A program made the position numbers and the translations under genes. Below the pieces are notes generated by a model, which made no database searches, was not told where the DNA came from, and worked only from the letters and a program-made list of their open reading frames with translations. Of a stretch of 5,864 nt of DNA, positions 1 through 5,227 are shown piece after piece (the stretch's first letter is position 1; each line of letters begins with the position of its first letter). The stretch is from Oscillibacter sp. (GTDB lineage: Bacteria; Bacillota; Clostridia; Oscillospirales; Oscillospiraceae), in assembly GCA_017447005.1 (NCBI GenBank), contig JAFSOM010000142.1:1-5864 (forward strand). The letters run 5' to 3'.

Positions 1-171
1 ATTATCACCAGCAACGGATTCCAGATGCAGGGCGCGACTGTCCTCGCCATTGACGAACGCGCCAAAGCCCTTTTCGTAGAGTACAACGGGGCGCGTCAGA
101 TGGTGTACCAGCGCAGCGTTTCCACCATCCGTCCCCTGCGGCCTGTGTGCCTTCCTGAAGTCATGTGCTGA
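1..171 (+). CDS. Hfq-like Sm-fold RNA-binding protein, C-terminal part (5' truncated)
   Basis: The frame is open from base 1 to a TGA at 169-171 and gives 56 visible residues; the start lies outside the window. The segment NGFQMQG followed by VLAIDE, then LFVEYNG and QMVYQRSVSTIRP, follows the order of the Sm1 and Sm2 strands of bacterial Hfq, where the equivalents are NG-x-x-LQG and Q-x-VYKHAISTIVP. Hfq forms a hexameric ring that binds U-rich and A-rich RNA and helps small RNAs pair with targets. The tyrosine of the YKH signature is kept, but Lys and His are replaced by Gln and Arg, so the proximal RNA-binding face would be altered. The tail after the Sm fold is short and ends in Cys. The stop codon lies inside the left arm of the inverted repeat around the CRISPR-like element, so the gene and the RNA element are physically interlocked. 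The fold assignment is fairly firm; the function is inferred. Confidence 0.7.
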   Translation: MITSNGFQMQGATVLAIDERAKALFVEYNGARQMVYQRSVSTIRPLRPVCLPEVMC

Positions 172-274
172 AGATACGCCCCGCGTGTGCGGGGAAAAGC
201 TCTTTACCGCCATGACAGCGTAATCCGGCGCAGGAGCACCCCCGCGTGTGCGGGGAAAAGGTATCTTCAGCACA
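164..274. repeat. Perfect 14-nt inverted repeat enclosing the CRISPR-like element
   Basis: TGTGCTGAAGATAC at 164-177 is the exact reverse complement of GTATCTTCAGCACA at 261-274. The 83 nt between the arms contain two identical GC-rich hairpins and one spacer-like stretch. The left arm includes the TGA of the Hfq-like gene. In RNA from either strand the arms could close into a 14-bp stem holding both hairpins. Neither side is followed by a T-run, so it does not look like an ordinary intrinsic terminator. Confidence 0.9.
164..274 (-). ncRNA. Predicted ~111-nt structured RNA containing the mini-array
   Basis: The minus-strand promoter at 310-281 should start transcription at about 276-273, almost exactly where the inverted-repeat arm begins. 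The RNA would run 5' arm, repeat hairpin (255-240), 32-nt spacer, second identical hairpin (194-179), then the complementary arm ending at 164. The 5' and 3' parts could pair over 14 bp and close the molecule. No U-tract follows 164, so the 3' end is not defined by an intrinsic terminator. It may be made by processing, or the transcript may continue antisense to the Hfq-like gene. Existence and ends are inferred. Confidence 0.4.
171..260 (-). CRISPR. Two-repeat, one-spacer mini-array of type I-E form, no cas genes in view
   Basis: The 21 bases at 179-199 and 240-260 are identical and contain CCCCGC-GTGT-GCGGGG, a 6-bp stem with a 4-nt loop. Their period is exactly 61 nt, which divides into a 29-nt repeat and a 32-nt spacer (200-231), as in type I-E arrays. 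Read on the minus strand the repeat begins CTTTTCCCCGCACACGCGGGG, close to known type I-E repeats, and is followed by an 8-nt handle. That handle is GTGCTCCT in the promoter-proximal repeat (260-232) and CGTATCTT in the distal one (199-171). Divergence at the 3' end of the last repeat is typical of leader-distal repeats. Cas6e cutting after each hairpin would release one 61-nt crRNA-sized product (239 to 179). With only two copies this could also be a repeat-mimicking anti-CRISPR RNA rather than a working array. Confidence 0.65.
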
Positions 275-280
275 ATATGA

Positions 281-310
281 ATGATAGCACATTACATGTC
301 AAAATGTCAA
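281..310 (-). promoter_or_regulatory. Sigma70-type promoter firing into the mini-array
   Basis: On the minus strand a perfect -35 TTGACA (310-305) is followed after 18 nt by TATCAT (286-281), preceded by TG one base upstream (extended -10). The surrounding 265-330 is AT-rich, in contrast with the GC-rich genes. A second TTGACA at 302-297 lies 19 nt before a poorer TATTGT (277-272). The predicted start at about 276-273 sits at the outer edge of the inverted repeat. Confidence 0.6.
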
Positions 311-492
311 TTATGAAAATAAATGGACAATGGAAAAAAAGAACGTGAAGCCCGATGTCAGAGCGCGGCCTCCTCCGGCGTAAACAGCGCCAATTCCGCC
401 GCCACATTTTTGGTAGTTTTATGGCACAGATTTCTCTTGCTATATCGGCGGCAAAGAGTGATGAATAGGACAGAAAAAAGGAGGAACGACGC
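311..492. other. Non-coding stretch between the CRISPR-like element and the first operon gene
   Basis: I see no convincing gene here; together with 172-310 it forms a 321-nt gap between coding regions. Bases 311-350 and 405-480 are AT-rich. A GC-rich island at about 356-405 reads on the minus strand as KNVAAELALFTPEEAAL and then stop, which looks like the end of a protein but has no convincing start or ribosome binding site. A short plus-strand frame from 330 gives 17 residues without a good ribosome site. The end of the stretch carries the ribosome binding site of the gene at 493. Confidence 0.5.
418..446 (+). promoter_or_regulatory. Possible weak promoter for the downstream operon
   Basis: TATATC at 441-446 is preceded by TGC, giving an extended -10. 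The best -35 at a 17-nt distance is TTTATG (418-423), which matches consensus at only three positions. A start near 453 would leave a leader of about 40 nt before the ATG at 493. It may depend on a phage or host activator. Confidence 0.3.
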
Positions 493-861
493 ATGGAACA
501 GACGAATGTTATCAAAGTGCGGTTCATCAAAGACCTTCAGCCCGATGGCCGCGAGTACGCCTACCGGACGCCGGAGCGCGTGGAAGTCGGCGACATTGTG
601 GATGTCGAAACTTCCCACGGCGTCGCGCAGGCGCAGGTTTCCCGGACGGATGTCCCCGTTGCGGAAATCGCCCGCTGGGGCGACCGCGCCAAGAGCATTA
701 TCGGCAAGACGAAATGCCGCTGTGAGGACTGCGCCGAGTTTACGCCCATCGGCGAGGGCGACCACATCTGCGGGGCCAGTCCCACGAAGATTCCGGTCAG
801 CGATTACGCGCCCACCGGGGATTATCTCTGGTGCAAAGGCTCCTTCTTCCACGCCGAATAA
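493..861 (+). CDS. Uncharacterised cysteine-containing phage protein, 122 aa
   Basis: I do not recognise a named family. The ATG has a perfect AAGGAGG at 478-484 with an 8-nt spacing, which fixes the start. Residues 7-60 (VKVRFI, EYAYRTPERVEVGDIVDVET, AQAQVSRTDVP) read as a small beta-barrel of the kind found in phage proteins and, more distantly, in the PriA 3'-binding domain; that resemblance is an impression of strand pattern and not an established homology. The second half holds Cys75, Cys77, Cys80, Cys93 and Cys114, with His91 next to Cys93, enough for a metal site. It is the first gene of the plus-strand run, and its stop overlaps the ribosome binding site of the next gene, so the two are probably translated together. 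The context suggests a role in DNA metabolism or early regulation, but this is not shown by the sequence. Confidence 0.8.
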   Translation: MEQTNVIKVRFIKDLQPDGREYAYRTPERVEVGDIVDVETSHGVAQAQVSRTDVPVAEIARWGDRAKSIIGKTKCRCEDCAEFTPIGEGDHICGASPTKIPVSDYAPTGDYLWCKGSFFHAE

Positions 862-871
862 GGAGGCCGCC

Positions 872-1330
872 ATGAAAGGAATCGTCATCACGCCGGAAGG
901 CGAAACGTTTGTCAAGGACTTCCCCGAACCCCTGTACAAGACCGTGGGCGCGGTCGTGGGCGGTCTGATTCAGGTCGTAAACCCGCATGGCCTGCCGGAA
1001 CCGTTTTGCATGGTCGTCAACGAGGAAGGCCGTTTGAAGAAGCTCCCCTTCCATCCCATCGCCAGTTGCTGGTACGGAACGCAGAAACATGGACAGCCCA
1101 TCGTGGGAACCGTCGTTCTTCTAAAAGAGGCGCTGAACGACGAACAGGAACCCGACCTGTTTGGCTTGGACGACTCCGATGTCCGCGTTCTCATGGCCAT
1201 TATCAAGACAACGAAGGCGTCGCGTCTGCCGGAAGAACCCAAGAACCCGCCGCCCGCAACGCAGGCAATCGAAATTCCGCCCGACGTGGATTTTGGGGAG
1301 TTCCTCGCCATGCTCGGATTTGGCAGATGA
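872..1330 (+). CDS. DUF3846-like phage protein, 152 aa
   Basis: The start is the ATG at 872, five bases after AAGGAGG (860-866), which overlaps the stop of the upstream gene. The same frame stays open far upstream to 323, but that part overlaps the gene at 493 and has no coding support. The protein opens MKGIVITPEGE, followed by VGGLIQVVNP, FCMVVNEEGRLKKLPFHPIAS and PIVGTVVLL. This pattern of a short N-terminal strand, a G-G-x-I-x-V-V turn, an MVVNEEG-L-LP core and a final hydrophobic strand is that of DUF3846 proteins, which are common in phages and mobile elements and have no settled function. About 50 residues follow the core, including a Pro-rich stretch (EEPKNPPPATQ), and end in an acidic and hydrophobic tail (DVDFGEFLAMLGFGR). 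The gene is followed by the hairpin at 1337-1368. Confidence 0.8.
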   Translation: MKGIVITPEGETFVKDFPEPLYKTVGAVVGGLIQVVNPHGLPEPFCMVVNEEGRLKKLPFHPIASCWYGTQKHGQPIVGTVVLLKEALNDEQEPDLFGLDDSDVRVLMAIIKTTKASRLPEEPKNPPPATQAIEIPPDVDFGEFLAMLGFGR

Positions 1331-1336
1331 GCAAGA

Positions 1337-1368
1337 TTCCCTGACAGGAACGCCATCCTGTCAGGGAA
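1337..1368. repeat. Perfect 13-bp inverted repeat (hairpin) after the DUF3846-like gene
   Basis: TTCCCTGACAGGA (1337-1349) and TCCTGTCAGGGAA (1356-1368) are exact reverse complements around the 6-nt loop ACGCCA. The repeat starts six bases after the stop codon. No T-run follows on either strand, so an intrinsic terminator is unlikely. It could be an RNA processing or stabilising stem or a protein-binding operator. The heptamer TCCTGTC, present in both arms, occurs again on the minus strand at 1417-1411, inside the promoter just downstream. Confidence 0.85.
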
Positions 1369-1396
1369 GAAATCAAAACAAAAGCAACCAAGGCGC

Positions 1397-1425
1397 ATTA
1401 TAGCGCCGCCGACAGGAAAGGTCAA
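1397..1425 (-). promoter_or_regulatory. Near-consensus minus-strand promoter in the 1331-1432 gap
   Basis: On the minus strand TTGACC (1425-1420) is followed after exactly 17 nt by a perfect TATAAT (1402-1397). The -10 lies between the arms of a small inverted repeat, GGCGC (1392-1396) and GCGCC (1403-1407). Transcription would begin near 1390, run through a T-rich stretch and the 13-bp hairpin, and then read antisense to the DUF3846-like gene. No minus-strand gene follows. It may drive a small antisense RNA or be fortuitous. Confidence 0.5.
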
Positions 1426-1432
1426 GATTTTT

Positions 1433-3430
1433 ATGAAAGAAATCAAACTGCTCCGGTTGAAGCTGGAGAACTTCAAGGCCTGCGCCTCCCGGACGTTCGA
1501 GTTTAACGGACGCGACGCCGCCATCTATGGCGCGAACGGAAGCGGGAAAACCACGCTCTACAACGCGCTGACGTGGCTTTTGTTCGACAAGGTCGCCGGG
1601 GACGACGGCACGGTCATGACCGCGCCCGACATCAAGCCCAACGGCGCGGACGGCGAAGTCGCCGACCATACCGCCATCAGTTCCGTGGAGGCGGCCTTCT
1701 CCGTGGACGATGGGACGGTTACGCTCCGGCGCGAGTACAAGGAAGTCTGGGAGGCCAAGCGCGGCTCCGCCGAAAAGACCATGAACGGACATACGTCGCT
1801 GTACTACTGGAACGGCGTCCCTGTGCAACAGAAGGATTTCAAGGAGCGTCTTTCCGCGACGATTGCCAGCGAGGATTTGTTCTGGGCGCTCTCCAATGTC
1901 CTCTGGTTCGTCAAGGGCATGAGTTGGCAATCGCGCCGCGCCATGCTCGCGGATGTGTGCGGATTGCAGTCCGACGCCGAAATCCTGTCCGCTAACGCCG
2001 AACGCTTCCCCGGACTCGCGGAGGCCATGAGCGGACTGCCGCTCCCGGATTTTCGCAAGAAAGTCGACACGGACAAAACCAAGCTCGGACGGGCGCGGGA
2101 CGCTTATCCGGCGCGGCTGGACGAAATCCGCAAGACCATTCATCAGTATGACGAGACCGACTTTGACGCGCTCCGCTCGGCGCGGGAAGCGAAAGACGCG
2201 GAAATCCGCGCCAAGACGGACGAACTGTCGCGCTTGGATAACGGAACGATAATCGGGGAGAAGCGCAACGAACTGCAGGGCGTCCGCAACCGGGCGCGGA
2301 CGCTGGAACTGGAAAATCAGGAATACCGCCAGAGCCAGACGCCGCCGCCCGATAACCGCCGCCCGGAATTGGAAAAGAATCTGCGGGAACGGAAAGGGGC
2401 GCTTTCCAGCGCGGAAGTCCGCGCCGAGGATGAGCGTGACCTTATCGGGCGTTGCGAATCGCAGATTGAGGCGTTGCGCACAGAGTGCAGAGCTGTAAAT
2501 GGCGAATTGCAAAAAATCAAAGCGGAGACGTTTACCGAGACGAATTGCCCGACGTGCGGACAGCCGCTCCCGCCCGACGCGCAGGAAAAAGCCCGACAGC
2601 AATTCGAGCGGGACAGGAAGCGCCGCTATGACGCGGGCAAAAAGCGCAAGGCGGATTTGACCGCTCGCGCCAACGAAATCAAAACGATGATTGCGGCGGC
2701 GCAAAAGCGTCTGGACGAGGCGGTTGCGGCGGCGGAAGCCGAAAAGGGCAAAATCGCGGAGTTGTCCGCCGCGCTGGACTCCCTTCCCGCCGCGCAGACC
2801 CGCATCGTCTCCGACTTGTCGAACTACGCGGCGGATACGGCGGCGTACAACCGCCAAATCGGAGCGTTGCAGGCGGAAATCGACAAATTGCAGGAGGAAT
2901 CCGCCGCCAGCCGCAATGCGCTGACGCAGGAGATAGCGCGTCTGAGCGCCGAAAAAGCCCGGTTGGATGAGCAAATCGCCGAGGAGAAGGTTCTTGAGAA
3001 CTATCGGACGCGGGAAGCGGAACTGCTGGAGTCAATGGCGAACGCCGCAGAGGAAATCGCAACGCTGGAGAAATGGCGCGACATGGTTGATGAGTTCACA
3101 CGATTCAAGGCGCAGGCCATTGAGGACAGCGTCAACGGGCATTTCCGCACGGTCAGGTTCAAACTGTTCCAGCCGCAGGTCAACGGCGGCCTGAAGGAAT
3201 GCTGTGACGCGTATGTGGGCGGCGGGCGCCTCGACCACGGCCTGAACACTGGAGCGGAGTACAACGCCGGAATCGACGTTATCGACGCGCTGTCCAAGCA
3301 TTACGGCGTCCGCGTCCCGCTGTTCATCGACGGCGCGGAAAGCGTCTCCGAACTGCTCCCCATTGACACACAGGTTATCCGGCTTGTCGTCTCCCGCGAC
3401 GATAAGCAATTAAGATTGGAGGTTATCTGA
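1433..3430 (+). CDS. SbcC/Rad50-like AAA ATPase with zinc hook, 665 aa
   Basis: This is a compact SMC-type ATPase of the phage SbcC-like group. Such proteins use two ATPase heads joined by a coiled coil to hold and process DNA ends. The N-terminal head begins LLRLKLENFKAC and carries Walker A, GANGSGKTT, at residues 33-41. Residues from about 195 to 540 are rich in Glu, Lys, Arg and Ala in coiled-coil pattern. In the middle is the zinc hook C372-P-T-C375 followed by GQPLP. The C-terminal head has Walker B PLFIDGAESV with Asp633 and Glu636. The ABC signature is not LSGGQ but LNTGAE at 604-609. At 665 residues it is much shorter than cellular SbcC (about 1,000). A GGAAAGG-like ribosome site precedes the ATG at about 11 nt. 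The gene ends one base before the SSB-like gene, so the two are translationally coupled. No SbcD-type phosphoesterase is present in the window. Confidence 0.9.
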   Translation: MKEIKLLRLKLENFKACASRTFEFNGRDAAIYGANGSGKTTLYNALTWLLFDKVAGDDGTVMTAPDIKPNGADGEVADHTAISSVEAAFSVDDGTVTLRREYKEVWEAKRGSAEKTMNGHTSLYYWNGVPVQQKDFKERLSATIASEDLFWALSNVLWFVKGMSWQSRRAMLADVCGLQSDAEILSANAERFPGLAEAMSGLPLPDFRKKVDTDKTKLGRARDAYPARLDEIRKTIHQYDETDFDALRSAREAKDAEIRAKTDELSRLDNGTIIGEKRNELQGVRNRARTLELENQEYRQSQTPPPDNRRPELEKNLRERKGALSSAEVRAEDERDLIGRCESQIEALRTECRAVNGELQKIKAETFTETNCPTCGQPLPPDAQEKARQQFERDRKRRYDAGKKRKADLTARANEIKTMIAAAQKRLDEAVAAAEAEKGKIAELSAALDSLPAAQTRIVSDLSNYAADTAAYNRQIGALQAEIDKLQEESAASRNALTQEIARLSAEKARLDEQIAEEKVLENYRTREAELLESMANAAEEIATLEKWRDMVDEFTRFKAQAIEDSVNGHFRTVRFKLFQPQVNGGLKECCDAYVGGGRLDHGLNTGAEYNAGIDVIDALSKHYGVRVPLFIDGAESVSELLPIDTQVIRLVVSRDDKQLRLEVI

Positions 3431-3431
3431 A

Positions 3432-4379
3432 ATGAAAATCGGCGATAAGGTCAAGGCCGCGCTCCCCCCGATTGCGCCCAGCATGTACCCCGCGATTTGC
3501 GTCGGCGTCGTCGACATCGGCGAGCAGTACAGCGAGTTTTACAAAAAGTACAGCGACAGGGTTGTTTTCGCGTGGGACATCCCGTCGCTGACGGTGGAAA
3601 TCGACGGTGAGAAGAAGCCGCGCCAGATTTCCAAGACCGTTGCGTTCACCGCCTCCAAAAAGGGCGCTTTGCGCAAGCTCCTGAGCGGCTGGAACGGCGT
3701 CCAGTACACCGACGAGCAGTTCAAAGCGCTGGACTTGTTCGCGCAAATCGGCAGGCCGTGTTGCATTAACGTCGTTCTGAGCGACGACGGCAAATACTCC
3801 AACGTCGACACGGTGACGCCGCTTGTCGCGGGGCTTCCGGCCCCGACGACCGCCACGCCGCCCTTCAAGTGGGATATGGACGCGTGGGACGACGCCGAAT
3901 TTGAGAAGCTCCCGGAGTGGGCGCAGGAGCGGATTAAGAAGTCCACGCAATACCAGAAAGCGCACCCGCCGAAGAACGCCGTGGAATTCCCGGAGCGTCC
4001 CGCGCCGCAGTCGCCGGAAGTATTGAGACGGCTGGAGACGCTCGACGCCAAGCTCAACGGAAAGCCCGCGCAACCCGCCGCGCAAGGCGTCGCGGAACGC
4101 GATATGTTTTTCTACCATCCCGAATCCGAGACCTACTGGATGATTCGGAAGGGCGAGCCGCTTCACGGCGAAATCGAAACGTCGCAAGAGATTGAACGGG
4201 AAGTTTTCGCATGGGGCCTTCAGACGCGACAGGAGCCTCATAAATTCAAGGAACTTTCGCGCCCCGCCGCGTCCGACGCCGAGATTACGGCATCGACGGC
4301 GACCGCGCAATCGCAAGCAGGCCAAGCGGACGGACAGGACTCTTCGATGGAGGACAACGACGAGGACGTGCCGTTCTAA
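3432..4379 (+). CDS. Probable phage single-stranded-DNA-binding protein with SSB-like acidic tip, 315 aa
   Basis: The N-terminal part (APSMYPAICVGVVDIGEQYSE, then DRVVFAWDIPSLTVEI and ISKTVAFTASKKGALRKLLSGW) resembles a family of phage proteins found beside recombination genes in Firmicutes phages. These are often listed as hypothetical or ssDNA-binding. A central segment (DMFFYHPESETYWMIRKGEP) may be a second small domain. A low-complexity Ala/Thr/Gln linker then leads to the C-terminus EDNDEDVPF, which matches the acidic tip of SSB proteins (DDDIPF in E. coli) that recruits other DNA enzymes. The tip is direct sequence evidence; the ssDNA-binding role is inferred from it and from the neighbours. 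The ribosome site GGAGG (3418-3422) lies inside the end of the ATPase gene, with only one base between stop and start, so production is tied to the ATPase. It could instead be an annealing protein. Confidence 0.65.
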   Translation: MKIGDKVKAALPPIAPSMYPAICVGVVDIGEQYSEFYKKYSDRVVFAWDIPSLTVEIDGEKKPRQISKTVAFTASKKGALRKLLSGWNGVQYTDEQFKALDLFAQIGRPCCINVVLSDDGKYSNVDTVTPLVAGLPAPTTATPPFKWDMDAWDDAEFEKLPEWAQERIKKSTQYQKAHPPKNAVEFPERPAPQSPEVLRRLETLDAKLNGKPAQPAAQGVAERDMFFYHPESETYWMIRKGEPLHGEIETSQEIEREVFAWGLQTRQEPHKFKELSRPAASDAEITASTATAQSQAGQADGQDSSMEDNDEDVPF

Positions 4380-4389
4380 GGAGGTTCAT

Positions 4390-5133
4390 ATGAGATTTAC
4401 CCCACTGGCAAGCTCGTCAGCCGGGAACGCGTACATCGTGGATGACGGCGAGAGCCGCATCCTGCTGGAGTGCGGCCTGACGTTCAAGAAACTACAAAAG
4501 CTGTCGGGATTCAATCTGCGCGTCGCCGGATGCCTTGTCACGCACGAACACGGCGACCACGCGAAATGCTATCCCCAGCTTCTCAAGAACGGCGTCCGGG
4601 TGTACGCCACGGAGGGGACGCGGGACGCGCTGGAGGAGCCGCTTTTGGACGTGATGGAGCGCGACGGCGCGGACGCGTACAAAGAGTTCCTTGTCGGCAG
4701 TTTCCGCGTGTTGCCGTTCCGCACGTTCCACGACGCCCGCGAGCCAGTGGGATTTCTCATCCAAAGCCGCGCTGACGGAGACAAACTGGCGTTCGCCACG
4801 GACACCGTGAATCTGGCCTACCAGTTCCCCGGCGTCGGCGTGATAGCGATTGAGTGCAACCACAGCGACTATCTTGTAAAGCGAATCGCCGAGTTGCCCA
4901 AGGATAAGGTCAAGCATTTGAAACGGGCCAGCAACACGCATATGTCGCTGTCACGCGCCTATGACTTTATCCTGAATCAGCGCGACAAATCATGGTTGCG
5001 GGAGGTCTGGCTTCTGCACCTGTCGGACGCCTTCTCCGACGAGGAGACGTTCCGGCAGGCGATGGAGTTCGCGGTAAGCGAGACGGACGGACGCGTCACG
5101 GTGCGCGTCGCCCCGAAGGAAATTTCAGTGTGA
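4390..5133 (+). CDS. MBL-fold metallohydrolase, WalJ/YycJ-like probable exonuclease, 247 aa
   Basis: The ATG at 4390 follows AAGGAGG (4378-4384), which overlaps the stop of the SSB-like gene; the frame is open further upstream but has no support there. The opening MRFTPLASSSAGNAYIVDDG matches the start of the WalJ/YycJ family (F-x-x-LASGS-x-GN-x-Y). The metallo-beta-lactamase motif THEHGDH gives His52, His54, Asp56 and His57. Further probable metal ligands are His114 (RTFHD), Asp138 (FATDT) and a C-terminal His184 or His210. WalJ-type proteins bind two metal ions, and members have been linked to 5'-3' DNA exonuclease activity. Placed behind an SbcC-like ATPase and an SSB-like protein, it may supply the nuclease of a recombination or end-resection set. 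Fold confidence is high; the DNA substrate is inferred. Confidence 0.85.
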   Translation: MRFTPLASSSAGNAYIVDDGESRILLECGLTFKKLQKLSGFNLRVAGCLVTHEHGDHAKCYPQLLKNGVRVYATEGTRDALEEPLLDVMERDGADAYKEFLVGSFRVLPFRTFHDAREPVGFLIQSRADGDKLAFATDTVNLAYQFPGVGVIAIECNHSDYLVKRIAELPKDKVKHLKRASNTHMSLSRAYDFILNQRDKSWLREVWLLHLSDAFSDEETFRQAMEFAVSETDGRVTVRVAPKEISV

Positions 5134-5227
5134 GAGAGGACTGCGCTATGCCTCCGATTTTCGATACCAGTTAGACAACGGGACTGGCAGCAACATCACA
5201 AATCAACATGGAAAGGCGGCTTTATAA

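Noticed and set aside
164..274. The inverted repeat as an intrinsic terminator of the Hfq-like gene
   Set aside because: No T-run follows either arm, and the arms are 83 nt apart with two further identical hairpins at CRISPR spacing. A structural effect on transcript ends remains possible.
441..458. Eleven of 12 bases at 447-458 match the minus-strand 3' end of the spacer, close to the operon promoter
   Set aside because: The match is short and at the PAM-distal end, with no extended pairing; it is easily due to chance.
323..871. The DUF3846-like frame stays open upstream to an ATG at 323, giving a 335-residue reading
   Set aside because: This part overlaps the better supported gene at 493-861, has no good ribosome site, and its composition (Arg/Ser/Ala-rich) looks like out-of-frame GC-rich sequence. 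The AAGGAGG at 860 supports the start at 872.
1373..2974. 533-residue open frame on the minus strand
   Set aside because: It lies opposite the SbcC-like gene, is extremely Arg/Leu/Phe-rich, and matches the shadow expected from GC-rich third positions; no motif or ribosome site supports it.
3423..4325. 300-residue open frame on the minus strand
   Set aside because: Mirror of the SSB-like gene with Arg/Leu-rich composition and no recognisable domain.
5148..5174. Eight-codon frame (MPPIFDTS) with a purine-rich stretch upstream
   Set aside because: Too short to support as a gene; no attenuator-like hairpin and T-run follows it.
5167..5187. CCAGT/ACTGG stem between the MBL-fold and replication genes
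   Set aside because: Only 5 bp with an 11-nt loop and no T-run, so not a credible terminator.
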